A DNA stretch of 64,000 bases, taken from NCBI GenBank assembly GCA_021780495.1, contig JAJXYO010000036.1, positions 1 to 64,000 of the forward strand, written 5' to 3'. Made by a program: the position numbers and the translations under genes. The stretch comes from Deltaproteobacteria bacterium. GTDB taxonomy: Bacteria > Desulfobacterota > Desulfuromonadia > Geobacterales > Pseudopelobacteraceae. The notes beneath the pieces were generated by a model. That model had not been told where the DNA came from and made no database searches. It saw only the letters and a list, made by a program, of their open reading frames with translations. Of the stretch, positions 25,397 through 33,313 are shown piece after piece. How positions within the stretch are numbered: the stretch's first letter is position 1; each line of letters starts with the position of its first letter.

Positions 25397-26224
25397 ATGA
25401 AGTACCACTACCGTTCAACGATCATGCTGCTCTTTCTTCTGACGGGCTGCGCAACCCAGGGATCGCTTGATACCGTCCATAAAGAGATCGATACCATCAG
25501 CCCCCGCCTGTTTACCACAGAAAAGGAACTGGGAAACGTCCGGCAGGAATTTTCAGATCGGCTTGCGCTGCTTGAAAATCATTACAAGTCTGACTCCGAC
25601 AACACCCGCAAACTTATAGCCAATATTCAGGCCAATATGGACAGCATCAGACTGGATATGCAGGCCCAGAGCGGCAAGATGGACGACCTTGCACAGCCAA
25701 TCAATAAAATGGGCGAAGACCTGGCCCGTTATCGGGAGGATGACGACAAACGCATCATTACACTGGAGGATCACATCGGCAAGCTTCAAGCTGCCGTTGA
25801 CGATCTTACGGCTAAATACAATGCGGTTGCTCAACAAAAGGAAGCCGCCCAAACCCCGGATGCCATGTACGTAAAGGGAGTGGATACGTTCAAAGCCGGC
25901 GATATGGCTGCAGCGCGCGATCTATTCCAGAATTTCCTCAATCTCTACCCACAGCATGTGATGGCGGCTAATGCGGTGTATTGGATCGGCGAGAGTTACT
26001 ACAACGATAAAAACTATGAGCAGGCCATCTTGAAATATCAGGATGTTATCAAAAACTACCCCCAGAACGAGAAAGTCCCGGCAGCTATGTTGAAGCAGGC
26101 CATGTCTTTCAAGGCCATCAAAGACGCCCAAAGCGCCACATACATCTTAAAAAAACTGGTGAAGAATTTTCCCAAAAGTGAAGAGGCTAAGAATGCCAGG
26201 GCGTTACTGAAAAAGACCCGCTAG
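25397..26224 (+). CDS. Tol-Pal-associated CpoB/YbgF-like lipoprotein
   Basis: 275 residues. Lipobox LLTGC near residue 20, long coiled coil (about 25-150: TVHKEIDTI...LENHYKSDSDNTRKLI), then a TPR region in the YbgF pattern (MYVKGVDTFKAGDMAAARDLFQNFLNLYP, YWIGESYYNDKNYEQAILKYQDVIKNYP). YbgF/CpoB links outer-membrane constriction to peptidoglycan synthesis in E. coli, but tol-pal genes are absent here. Family identity is good; partner unknown. Confidence 0.85.
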   Translation: MKYHYRSTIMLLFLLTGCATQGSLDTVHKEIDTISPRLFTTEKELGNVRQEFSDRLALLENHYKSDSDNTRKLIANIQANMDSIRLDMQAQSGKMDDLAQPINKMGEDLARYREDDDKRIITLEDHIGKLQAAVDDLTAKYNAVAQQKEAAQTPDAMYVKGVDTFKAGDMAAARDLFQNFLNLYPQHVMAANAVYWIGESYYNDKNYEQAILKYQDVIKNYPQNEKVPAAMLKQAMSFKAIKDAQSATYILKKLVKNFPKSEEAKNARALLKKTR

Positions 26225-26481
26225 CATGTGGCAACCGAATACCAGATTCCCGCCGGGCAAAAACAGCCTTCGACATCAGGCTTGCCATCGTCCTGCCCTC
26301 CCCGTGCTGGTGTCCACTAATACAATCGCAGCATATCCGTAAATCCCCCCGTTTTGAAGTGCCCACGCCGATCAGCAGCGACAACCTCCGGCGGATACCA
26401 TGCATCGTTTTTTTCCATAAGATCCCACCGTGCCCATCTCCCAAAACCTGCATTTTAAAATGCTAAATTCTGATTTTGTTG

Positions 26482-26510
26482 TTGACACAACTTATGTGGT
26501 TTTGTTATTC
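26482..26510 (+). promoter_or_regulatory. Sigma70-type promoter of the metY cluster
   Basis: TTGACA (26482-26487), 17-bp spacer, TTATTC (26505-26510). Transcription would start near 26517, just ahead of the structured leader. Confidence 0.5.
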
Positions 26511-26529
26511 CATATTCCACACTAAATAC

Positions 26530-26606
26530 ATAGGCGACTCATCGTGAGTAATGAAGGGAATGGCGCCGCGAATCCGCAAGGTGCTACATCCTGCCAAACC
26601 TTGTTA
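26530..26606 (+). ncRNA. Possible variant SAM-clan riboswitch in metY leader
   Basis: The segment has a small hairpin (GACTCATCGTGAGTA), then GAAGGGAATGGC, then CCGCAAGGTGCTACATCCTGCC. The last part resembles the conserved AAGGTGCYAA-TCC-GC core of SAM-I and SAM-I/IV aptamers (compare AAGGTGCCAATTCCAGC at 54133). The full SAM-I layout, including a normal P4 arm, is not visible, so it is either a shortened variant or unrelated. Position ahead of metY fits. Confidence 0.45.
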
Positions 26607-26651
26607 ATCCCATATTCCGGATGGATTGTATATTTTTGGGGAGACCTACGA

Positions 26652-27896
26652 ATGGAAGCACCTCTTCACTTTGATTCTCTGTTGCTGCATGGCGGGCTGG
26701 AAGCCGCTCCAGCCGGGGCAACAGCAGTGCCGATCATTCAGTCAAGCTCGTTTGCCTACCAGTCGGCAGAGGCGCTGGAGGATGTTTTTCGGGGACGTGC
26801 CCCCGGGCCGGTGTATACCCGGATAGGTAACCCGACGACCGAGGCGCTGGAACGCCGGCTGGCGCTGTTGGAAGGCGGGGGAGTGGCGATTGCCACCGCA
26901 TCCGGCATGGCCGCTATCACCACGGCAGTCCTGACGATCCTCCAGGCCGGCGATGAAATCCTGTCTTCGTCATCTCTGTTTGGTGGCACCTTCTCGCTCT
27001 TTCGCGACACACTTTCCAACTTCGGCATCACAGCGGCCTTTGTCGATCCGCTTGATCTGGACGGCGTCAGAAACGCCATCAACGAACGCACCCGTCTCCT
27101 GTTTGTCGAGACGATCGGCAACCCGAAGCTGGATGTACCCGATGTGCCGGCACTTGCCCGGATTGCTCACGAGGCCGGCATCCCGATCATGGTCGATTCA
27201 ACGGTTTCAACACCGTATCTTGCCACGGGGGCAAAGCTCGAAGCCGATATCCTCGCCTATTCCACCAGCAAGTATATCAACGGGACCGGAACGACCATCG
27301 GAGGCGCTATCATTGACCGGGGGATGTTTGACTGGAACAGTCCCAAGTTCCCTCATTTTGCAGCGTACCATGCAAAATATCGCGCCTTTGCCTTCAGCGC
27401 CCGTGCACGCAAACTGGTACACAAGGATCTGGGCGCCTGCGCTGCTCCATTCAATTCCTTCCTTCTGACCGAAGGTATCCAGACCCTGGCGTTGCGCATG
27501 GAACGGCACTGTGCAACGGCATTAACATTGGCCCGTTTCCTCAATAACCACTCCAAGGTGGCCTGGGTCGCCTATCCAGGCCTGGATGATTCACCGCACC
27601 ACGCCATTGCGACAAAACTCTACGGTAGCCGCTACGGCGGTTTATTGACCTTCGGCACCGGCGACAAAGCTTCGGCTTTCAAGGTCATCAACGGGCTCAG
27701 ATTGGCAAAAAACCTGGCCAACATCGGTGACACCAAGACACTGGTTATTCATCCCGCCAGCACCATCTGCGCGGACTACAACGCGGAGGAAAAAGCTCTG
27801 ATGGGCGTCACGGAAGATCTGATACGGGTTTCAGCCGGGATCGAAGATTGCCGCGATATTGTCGGAGATTTCAAGCAGGCACTGGAAGCTGCGTAA
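26652..27896 (+). CDS. metY: O-acetylhomoserine sulfhydrylase (MetY-like), PLP enzyme
   Basis: 414 residues from ATG 26652 (GGGGAGA 8 bases upstream; the frame is open 108 bp further without a site). Cys/Met-metabolism PLP family: YTRIGNPTTEALERRLALLEGG, ATASGMAAI, SSLFGGTFSLF, and the PLP lysine in YSTSKYINGTG. Converts O-acetylhomoserine plus sulfide, or a protein thiocarboxylate, to homocysteine. The following genes (two ThiS-like carriers, E1, JAMM, sulfite reductase) point to the thiocarboxylate route described in Wolinella. Confidence 0.9.
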   Translation: MEAPLHFDSLLLHGGLEAAPAGATAVPIIQSSSFAYQSAEALEDVFRGRAPGPVYTRIGNPTTEALERRLALLEGGGVAIATASGMAAITTAVLTILQAGDEILSSSSLFGGTFSLFRDTLSNFGITAAFVDPLDLDGVRNAINERTRLLFVETIGNPKLDVPDVPALARIAHEAGIPIMVDSTVSTPYLATGAKLEADILAYSTSKYINGTGTTIGGAIIDRGMFDWNSPKFPHFAAYHAKYRAFAFSARARKLVHKDLGACAAPFNSFLLTEGIQTLALRMERHCATALTLARFLNNHSKVAWVAYPGLDDSPHHAIATKLYGSRYGGLLTFGTGDKASAFKVINGLRLAKNLANIGDTKTLVIHPASTICADYNAEEKALMGVTEDLIRVSAGIEDCRDIVGDFKQALEAA

Positions 27897-27965
27897 CACG
27901 TCTCAACAGGGTTAGAGGCATTGATGAAGATCTGTTCTGCACAAGATAGGCCGGGAGAACACATC

Positions 27966-28160
27966 ATGCTGGCGATTACGGTAAACGGACAGGAAACGAA
28001 GCTTAACATCGGGTGCCGGACGTTTGTCGGCCTTGACGTACTGTTGAAAATCATTGAAGCTGATTGCCGCAACGTACATCTCAATGGAATAGTAATCCGC
28101 AGTCGAGAATTCGGGAAGACCACCGTCAAAGGCGGCGATTCACTTCTGCTCGAACAGTAA
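27966..28160 (+). CDS. ThiS/MoaD-like ubiquitin-fold protein without C-terminal Gly-Gly
   Basis: 64 residues from ATG 27966 (GGGAGA upstream). Short beta-grasp pattern: MLAITVNGQETKLNIG, VHLNGIVI, TTVKGGDSLLLEQ. Unlike active sulfur carriers it ends in LLLEQ with no diglycine, so it cannot be thiocarboxylated at its end. Sits between metY and the normal carrier. Could be a regulator or a decayed copy. Confidence 0.7.
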   Translation: MLAITVNGQETKLNIGCRTFVGLDVLLKIIEADCRNVHLNGIVIRSREFGKTTVKGGDSLLLEQ

Positions 28161-28178
28161 ATTACAAGGAGCTGTCAC

Positions 28179-28391
28179 ATGAAGATAACCATCAACGGCA
28201 AAGACACCCTGATCGGCGAAAATCCCGAGCGCACCATCGGCTCGCTACTGGAAGAGCTGGAGGTACCGCAGCGCCTGTACGTCACGGTGGAACAGAACGG
28301 AGACATCCTGGACCGCGCGGCCTACGAAACAGCGCCTGTCAACGAAGGCGACGTCATCGAATTCCTCTATTTTATGGGTGGAGGCCGCTGA
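28179..28391 (+). CDS. ThiS-like sulfur carrier with masked C-terminus (GGGR)
   Basis: 70 residues, beta-grasp fold: MKITINGKDTL, RTIGSLLEELEVPQRLYVTVEQNGDIL, EGDVIEFLYFMGGGR. The Gly-Gly tail is followed by one extra Arg, as in carriers needing trimming by a JAMM protease. Expected to be trimmed, adenylated by the next gene's E1 and turned into a thiocarboxylate that donates sulfur to MetY. Equivalent in context to HcyS of Wolinella succinogenes. The stop codon sits 1 bp before the E1 start. Confidence 0.85.
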   Translation: MKITINGKDTLIGENPERTIGSLLEELEVPQRLYVTVEQNGDILDRAAYETAPVNEGDVIEFLYFMGGGR

Positions 28392-28392
28392 C

Positions 28393-29205
28393 ATGCTGAC
28401 TGAGACCCAGATCGAACGTTACTCGCGTCACATCATGCTGAAAGAGGTGGGCGGCAAAGGCCAGCAGAAGCTGTTTGACGGCCGGGTCCTGATTATCGGC
28501 GCCGGCGGCCTTGGCTCACCGATTGCCCTGTACCTGGCGGCTGCCGGGATCGGCACCATCGGCATTGCCGATGCAGACGACGTTGACCTTTCCAACCTGC
28601 AGCGCCAGGTCATCCACCGCACCTGCGATATCGGCAGACCCAAGGTGGAATCGGCCCGCGAAAAGATGGAGGCCATCAACCCGGAGCTGAAGGTCATCAC
28701 CTACCAGGAATGGATCTCGGCCGCAAACATCAATCGTGTCATCGCCGGCTACGATTTCGTGATCGACGGTACCGATAACTTTGCCGCCAAGTTTCTGATC
28801 AACGACGCCTGTGTGCTGGCCGGCAAGCCCTACTCCCACGGCGGTATCCTGCAGTTCGATGGTCAAACGATTACCATCATGCCCAAAGAGTCGGCCTGCT
28901 ATCGCTGCATCTTCCCCGAACCGCCCCCCAAAGACGCCATTCCCACCTGTTCCCAGGCCGGGGTGATCGGTGTGCTGCCCGGCGTGATCGGCACCATTCA
29001 GGCCACCGAAGCGCTCAAGTTCCTGCTGGGCAAGGGCCATCTGCTGACCGACCGGCTGTTGACCTACAATGCCCTGCGGATGAAATTCCGGGAAGTGCCG
29101 CTCAAACGGAAGCAGACCTGTCCGGTCTGTGGTGACCACCCGACGATCATTGAAGTGCATGACGAGCTGGACGCCATGACGGTGTGTGATCTGAAAAGGA
29201 GCTGA
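28393..29205 (+). CDS. E1-like adenylyltransferase (ThiF/MoeB family) for the sulfur carrier
   Basis: 270 residues from ATG 28393. N-terminal ERYSRHIMLKEVGGKGQQKL, nucleotide site GAGGLGSPIALYLAAAGIG, DDVDLSNLQRQVIH, GTDNFAAKFLINDAC, and zinc cysteines in YRC and CPVCGD. Adenylates the C-terminal Gly of the ThiS-like protein upstream. Cluster position (carrier, E1, JAMM, sulfite reductase) matches HcyF. Tight coupling on both sides (1-bp gaps). Confidence 0.9.
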   Translation: MLTETQIERYSRHIMLKEVGGKGQQKLFDGRVLIIGAGGLGSPIALYLAAAGIGTIGIADADDVDLSNLQRQVIHRTCDIGRPKVESAREKMEAINPELKVITYQEWISAANINRVIAGYDFVIDGTDNFAAKFLINDACVLAGKPYSHGGILQFDGQTITIMPKESACYRCIFPEPPPKDAIPTCSQAGVIGVLPGVIGTIQATEALKFLLGKGHLLTDRLLTYNALRMKFREVPLKRKQTCPVCGDHPTIIEVHDELDAMTVCDLKRS

Positions 29206-29206
29206 G

Positions 29207-29608
29207 ATGATCAGGATACCTCAGTCTCTGTATGACCAGATGATTGCCCACGCCACACAGGGCTTCCCGCTGGAGGTGTGCGGCATACTGGGCGGGACCG
29301 GTGGGAACGTTTCCGTGATGCAGCGCATGACCAATACCGACGCCAGTCACGAGCATTTCACGATGGACCCCAGGGAACAGTTTGCCGTGGTCAAGGATCT
29401 GCGGGCCAAGGGCTTGACGCTGCTGGCTATCTACCACTCTCATCCCGAGACTCCCGCCCGTCCCTCCCGTGAGGATATTCGACTGGCACTGACACCCGAT
29501 GTCTCACACGTAATCATATCGCTGGCTGATAGAGATAAACCGGCCATCAACTCCTATAAAATCAACGACGGTAACGTTCGGTTAGAGACAATCGAAGTAA
29601 TAGTATAG
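29207..29608 (+). CDS. JAMM/MPN+ metalloprotease (Mec/HcyD-like)
   Basis: 133 residues. JAMM motif: E in EVCG (about 23-26), HSHP then seven residues and SREDI (HxHx7SxxD), the zinc-binding set of JAB1/Mec proteases. In cysteine (Mec+) and homocysteine (HcyD) carrier pathways this enzyme trims the carrier's last residue and releases the amino acid product from the carrier. The neighbouring GGGR-ended carrier is its obvious substrate. Confidence 0.88.
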   Translation: MIRIPQSLYDQMIAHATQGFPLEVCGILGGTGGNVSVMQRMTNTDASHEHFTMDPREQFAVVKDLRAKGLTLLAIYHSHPETPARPSREDIRLALTPDVSHVIISLADRDKPAINSYKINDGNVRLETIEVIV

Positions 29609-29611
29609 TTG

Positions 29612-29621
29612 ATCTATAGAT
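29612..29621. promoter_or_regulatory. Putative Rrf2 operator ATCTATAGAT (sulfite reductase)
   Basis: Perfect 10-bp palindrome just after the JAMM gene, 16 bp upstream of a TTGACA box. The same palindrome occurs at 30924-30933 and close variants at 38568 and 39074, all next to sulfur genes. Likely site of the Rrf2 regulator encoded at 38603-39064. Confidence 0.55.
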
Positions 29622-29636
29622 AAGTCGATTTAATTC

Positions 29637-29665
29637 TTGACAGATATCGTTTGTTTTGTCATGAT
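29637..29665 (+). promoter_or_regulatory. Sigma70-type promoter of the sulfite reductase gene
   Basis: TTGACA (29637-29642), 17-bp spacer, CATGAT (29660-29665). Starts about 22 bp before the ATG at 29694. The operator palindrome lies just upstream of the -35 box. Confidence 0.45.
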
Positions 29666-29693
29666 CCTATTCACATGAACCCTGGAGACACAG

Positions 29694-30671
29694 ATGTCCA
29701 ATGCAAAGCAGACCAGGCTGGACCTGAACAACCTGAAAGCCGGCGGCTTCATAAAGGAGCGCGGCAAGGACCTTTTCACCGTGCGCCTACGCGTGCCGGG
29801 CGGCAGATTGAGCGTCCCGCGCTTAAAAAAGATCGCCGAAGTGGCCGAGAAATTCGGCGGCGAGTTTGTTCACCTGTCCGTCCGGCAGTCCATTGAGCTG
29901 ATCAATATCAACCTCAAGGATTTTGATGCGGTTGTTGAGGCCTTAGGTGAGAAACAGCAGAAAGTTGCCTCGTGCGGCGCCAGGGTACGCGTACCGGTGG
30001 CTTGCGGCGGCTGTGAATACAATCCCAACGGACTGGTGGATACCCAGAAGTCCGCACTGGAGGTGGATGCACAACTGTTCGGAACCCCGACCGGCCACCA
30101 CAAATTCAAGGTTGCCTTTGCCGGTTGTCCGTTTGATTGCCCCAAGTCATCCACCAACGATGTGGGTTTCTCAGGGGCTATAGAACCTGAGCTTGACAAA
30201 ACCGCCTGTATCAACTGCGGTCTCTGTGCCAAAAGCTGTGTGCCCAAGGCGATCGTGATGGGTCAGGACAATCTGCCGCTGCTGACAGCGGCGGCGTGCA
30301 TCTGGTGCGGCGATTGCGTCAAGGTCTGCCCGACCGAAGCCTGGCGTGTAAAAAAACAGGGGTATACCGTGCGCATCGGCGGCAAATGGGGGCGCAACCC
30401 ATTGGTCGGTACGCTGTTCGCCACCTTCCTGCCGGAAGGGCAGGTTGTGGCTTTCATTGCCAGCGTCCTGGCGTGGTACCAACAGAAGGCCGAAGGTCTC
30501 GGCCGCATCCGGCTGGGAGATACGATCATCAAGGAAGGTCCGCAGGCGCTTCTGGATCACTTGCGCGCCCGGTTCCCGGAGAACACGGTTTCAGAGACCA
30601 TGGCGCCCCAGATTATCGCCACCCAGGTCGGAATGTCTTCAAAAAGGGAGATTGCTCATGCCGTTAATTGA
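29694..30671 (+). CDS. Siroheme/[4Fe-4S] sulfite reductase, ferredoxin-fused, DsrAB/AsrC-like
   Basis: 325 residues. Nitrite/sulfite reductase half domains (KIAEVAEKFGGEFVHLSVRQSIEL), siroheme-cluster cysteines (ACGGCEYN and AGCPFDCPKSSTNDVGF), then an inserted 2x[4Fe-4S] ferredoxin (CINCGLCAKSC, CIWCGDCVKVC) and a C-terminal lobe (GKWGRNPLVGTLFATFLPE). Reduces sulfite to sulfide for the carrier/MetY system; the 325-residue size is like small monomeric types. Overlaps the tusA-like gene. Confidence 0.88.
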   Translation: MSNAKQTRLDLNNLKAGGFIKERGKDLFTVRLRVPGGRLSVPRLKKIAEVAEKFGGEFVHLSVRQSIELININLKDFDAVVEALGEKQQKVASCGARVRVPVACGGCEYNPNGLVDTQKSALEVDAQLFGTPTGHHKFKVAFAGCPFDCPKSSTNDVGFSGAIEPELDKTACINCGLCAKSCVPKAIVMGQDNLPLLTAAACIWCGDCVKVCPTEAWRVKKQGYTVRIGGKWGRNPLVGTLFATFLPEGQVVAFIASVLAWYQQKAEGLGRIRLGDTIIKEGPQALLDHLRARFPENTVSETMAPQIIATQVGMSSKREIAHAVN

Positions 30672-30885
30672 TCTACGAGGCGTCAGTTGTCCCACGAATT
30701 TTGTGAAGGCCAAGCTGGCTCTGGAGGAGCTCGACAACGGTACGACCGTGCAGATCCTGCTTGACGACGGCGAGACGGTCAAGAATGTCCCTCGCAGCCT
30801 CAAGGCGGATGGCCACAGGTTGATTGGCCTGAAACAGACCGCTGAAGGACATTACATCCTGGAATTGGAAAAGGTTGAGGAGTGA
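30658..30885 (+). CDS. TusA/SirA-family sulfurtransferase
   Basis: 75 residues from ATG 30658 (AGGGAG upstream), overlapping the sulfite reductase end by 14 bp. Typical start PLIDLRGVSCPTNFVKAKLALEEL with the Cys-Pro of the sulfur-carrying motif. Small cytoplasmic sulfur trafficking protein. Here it probably receives sulfide from sulfite reductase and passes it on; the acceptor is inferred. Confidence 0.88.
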   Translation: MPLIDLRGVSCPTNFVKAKLALEELDNGTTVQILLDDGETVKNVPRSLKADGHRLIGLKQTAEGHYILELEKVEE

Positions 30886-30923
30886 ACAGCAGGGACTATT
30901 TTTTCGGATATAATGCCTAGTAT

Positions 30924-30933
30924 ATCTATAGAT
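30924..30933. promoter_or_regulatory. Putative Rrf2 operator ATCTATAGAT (sulfate transport operon)
   Basis: Identical to the palindrome at 29612-29621. It lies 10 bp after a good -10 box TATAAT (30909-30914), i.e. over the transcription start, the position for a repressor. A second -10-like TATACT lies at 31016-31021. Confidence 0.55.
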
Positions 30934-31051
30934 TATGATGCAGCTAACGTGGACCGGAATATCAAAATGGATAATATCCGCTAACCGGATAGACTTACAA
31001 ACAAATTAAAGCTAGTATACTTTTTTATCTAACAAGGCCCGGAAAGCAGCT

Positions 31052-31855
31052 ATGACGTTCATAATCGATCATCACAGATTGCGCGAAATAGCAATCGTCC
31101 CGCTCAAGAGCACCACAGAATTTGATCTGTGCCGGGGCGGCCGTGTGTTCTTTGTGGGCGGAACGCTTCCGATTTATACGACGCTTGAAACGATGTTCGA
31201 GAGTTATTGCGCGGAAGCTACCGATATATTCGTACTTACATTCGGAACGGCTGATACCACCGCTCATGGGTTGGAGATGGCGAAACTGATCAAGAAGAAT
31301 TTCACTATCAGGTTACTGGCTCGCCTCAACCATGCTGTTCCCGACTGGCTGTATCAGCAGATATACGCAGCCGGTGTGGACCTGATCGATATCACCGCTA
31401 CCTTGCCGGGGGGCTCGTGTGATTTGCCGCTGGATGACAGGCACAGGGCCCGCTATCTGGCCGCACAAAAGGCCTTCCCCGCCTGGTCGGTGGCCTCGAC
31501 CTTATCGCTCGCCGGCACCCCCGGCCCCGCACTGATCCGAACAATCGATGGGTTGCTGCAGATCGGCATCGTGCCGCTACCCAGGCTGGACGGGAACGGC
31601 GCCCATCAATCGGAACCGGAGCTCTGCGAGGTATTGCACCACATGGCAGCCGCCTGGCATACATACGGCGTGCCGATCAAACCATTTCAGGCGCTGATCG
31701 GCCTCGGCAGCCCGCTGGTGCCGGCGGTCAAGCCGGGAGCGCTGCGTGGTATCATCGACCGGCTGCATGACCGCAGGAAACTGGCTGCTTCAGACCTGCT
31801 CAGACACCTCAGGGTCAGCGCGCCCGCAGATTCGCTGGATTCGGCCGGATTATGA
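31052..31855 (+). CDS. Unidentified conserved-looking protein ahead of SLC13 permease
   Basis: 267 residues, not recognised. No signal peptide or transmembrane helix. Alpha/beta look with strands VFFVGGTLP, DIFVLTFGTADTTAHG, VDLIDITATLPGGS and a C-terminal helical half. It resembles a TIM-barrel arrangement (GLLQIGIVPLPRL), but there are no CxxxCxxC or PLP motifs. Start codon of the sulfate permease overlaps its end (TTATGA), so the pair is translationally coupled. It is the first gene after the operator at 30924 in the sulfate uptake/reduction operon. Function unknown. Confidence 0.7.
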   Translation: MTFIIDHHRLREIAIVPLKSTTEFDLCRGGRVFFVGGTLPIYTTLETMFESYCAEATDIFVLTFGTADTTAHGLEMAKLIKKNFTIRLLARLNHAVPDWLYQQIYAAGVDLIDITATLPGGSCDLPLDDRHRARYLAAQKAFPAWSVASTLSLAGTPGPALIRTIDGLLQIGIVPLPRLDGNGAHQSEPELCEVLHHMAAAWHTYGVPIKPFQALIGLGSPLVPAVKPGALRGIIDRLHDRRKLAASDLLRHLRVSAPADSLDSAGL

Positions 31856-33303
31856 CAGAGCGCTACCTGCTGGATAAACCGCTCAAGATCGATACACGCC
31901 CCATCTGGCTGATCGTCATGGACCGTACCGTGCGCTACCAGGTACTGGCCGGAATCCTGCTGCTGACGGCGATTGCCTACAACCTGACGCCGCCATCCGG
32001 ACTTTCCGCAGCCGGTTATCACGCCCTGGTACTGTTTGGATTCACCATCGTTTTATGGGTGTCCGGGCTGCTGCCGATTGCGGTGACGGCACTGCTGGCG
32101 ATGGTCATGCTCCCGCTGGCAGGTATTCTGCCGGCCAATCAGACCTACGCCCTGTTTGGTAACGAATCGGTGTTCTTCATTCTGGGCGCGTTCATCCTGG
32201 GTGCCGCCATGACCAGCACCGGGCTGTCAACCCGTCTGGCTGGCGCCATGCTGGTCCGCTTCGGAGGCTCTCCGAGGCGTCTGGCGCTGACCGTCTTCCT
32301 GCTGGCGGCGGGATTATCCTTCTGCATGAGCGAACACGCCGTGGCCGCCATGCTCTTTCCGGTCGTACTGGAGATTACTTCCAGCCTGGGGCTGAAACCC
32401 GGCAAGAGCGTCTACGCCAAGCTGCTGCTGATGTCCATCGCCTGGGGCTGCATCATCGGCGGTATCGCCACCTTTCTGGGCGGGGCCAGAGCACCTCTGG
32501 CGGTAGGGATACTGCGGGAGACGACCGGCATCGATGTCGATTTTTTTGACTGGACCATGGCCGCGATCATGATCGTCCTGCCGCTGCTCTTGATCGGCTT
32601 CAGCCTGTTGCTCTATTTCTTCCCACCCGATCTGACCAGCGTGGAGGACGGCGTACGCAAACTCAGCCGCAAGCGGCTGGAGGCCGGCAAGATCAGCTAT
32701 GACGAAATGATCACCGCCCTGGTCATGATAGCCACCATCTGTGGATGGATGTTCTACGGCCGACAACTGGGTCTGGCCGCCATAGCTATTTTAGGAACGG
32801 CGGTCCTGTTTACCTTCCGGGTGGTCTCCTGGCAGAAGATTGAGGAATATGTCAACTGGGGGATCATCCTGATGTACGGTTGCTCCATTGCTCTGGCCAG
32901 TGCCATGGAAAAGACCGGGGCCGCCCTCTGGCTGGCCAACAAGGGCTTGACGACCTTTTCACTGTCACCGTTCATGATCCTCGCCGTGATATCACTGGGT
33001 GCGATTCTTTTGACCGAGTGCATCAGTAACGCCGCGGTGATTGCCATCCTGATGCCGATCGGACTGAGCCTGGCCCATGGTTTGGGGATCGACCCGCGGG
33101 TCATGACTCTGGCCATTGCCCTGCCGGCCGGCCTGGCCTATTGCCTGCCCATGGGAACCCCTGCCACCGCCATAGTCTTCGGCTCCGGCTTTCTGACAAG
33201 CCGGGATATGATCGTGCCCGGGGTAGTGGTCATGGGAACCTCCTGGTTACTCTTCCTGGGATCGGCCTGGTTCATCTGGCCGCTGCTGGGATTCAAAATC
33301 TAA
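31852..33303 (+). CDS. SLC13/DASS family sulfate or dicarboxylate permease
   Basis: 483 residues with about 12 hydrophobic helices. DASS pattern: GLLPIAVTALLAMVMLPLAGIL, SVFFILGAFILGAAMTSTGLSTRLA, and CISNAAVIAILMPIGLSLA. Probably sodium- or proton-coupled uptake of sulfate because the following genes reduce sulfate. 10 bp before cysH. Anion preference cannot be read from the sequence. Confidence 0.88.
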   Translation: MTERYLLDKPLKIDTRPIWLIVMDRTVRYQVLAGILLLTAIAYNLTPPSGLSAAGYHALVLFGFTIVLWVSGLLPIAVTALLAMVMLPLAGILPANQTYALFGNESVFFILGAFILGAAMTSTGLSTRLAGAMLVRFGGSPRRLALTVFLLAAGLSFCMSEHAVAAMLFPVVLEITSSLGLKPGKSVYAKLLLMSIAWGCIIGGIATFLGGARAPLAVGILRETTGIDVDFFDWTMAAIMIVLPLLLIGFSLLLYFFPPDLTSVEDGVRKLSRKRLEAGKISYDEMITALVMIATICGWMFYGRQLGLAAIAILGTAVLFTFRVVSWQKIEEYVNWGIILMYGCSIALASAMEKTGAALWLANKGLTTFSLSPFMILAVISLGAILLTECISNAAVIAILMPIGLSLAHGLGIDPRVMTLAIALPAGLAYCLPMGTPATAIVFGSGFLTSRDMIVPGVVVMGTSWLLFLGSAWFIWPLLGFKI

Positions 33304-33313
33304 AGGAACTGCG

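Larger units (their letters stand above)
26225..26651. other. Gene-free leader of the metY cluster
   Basis: 427 bp. A sigma70-like promoter at 26482-26510 and a structured leader resembling a SAM-binding RNA (26530-26606) are annotated separately. The first 240 bp show no coding potential or clear element. Confidence 0.5.
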
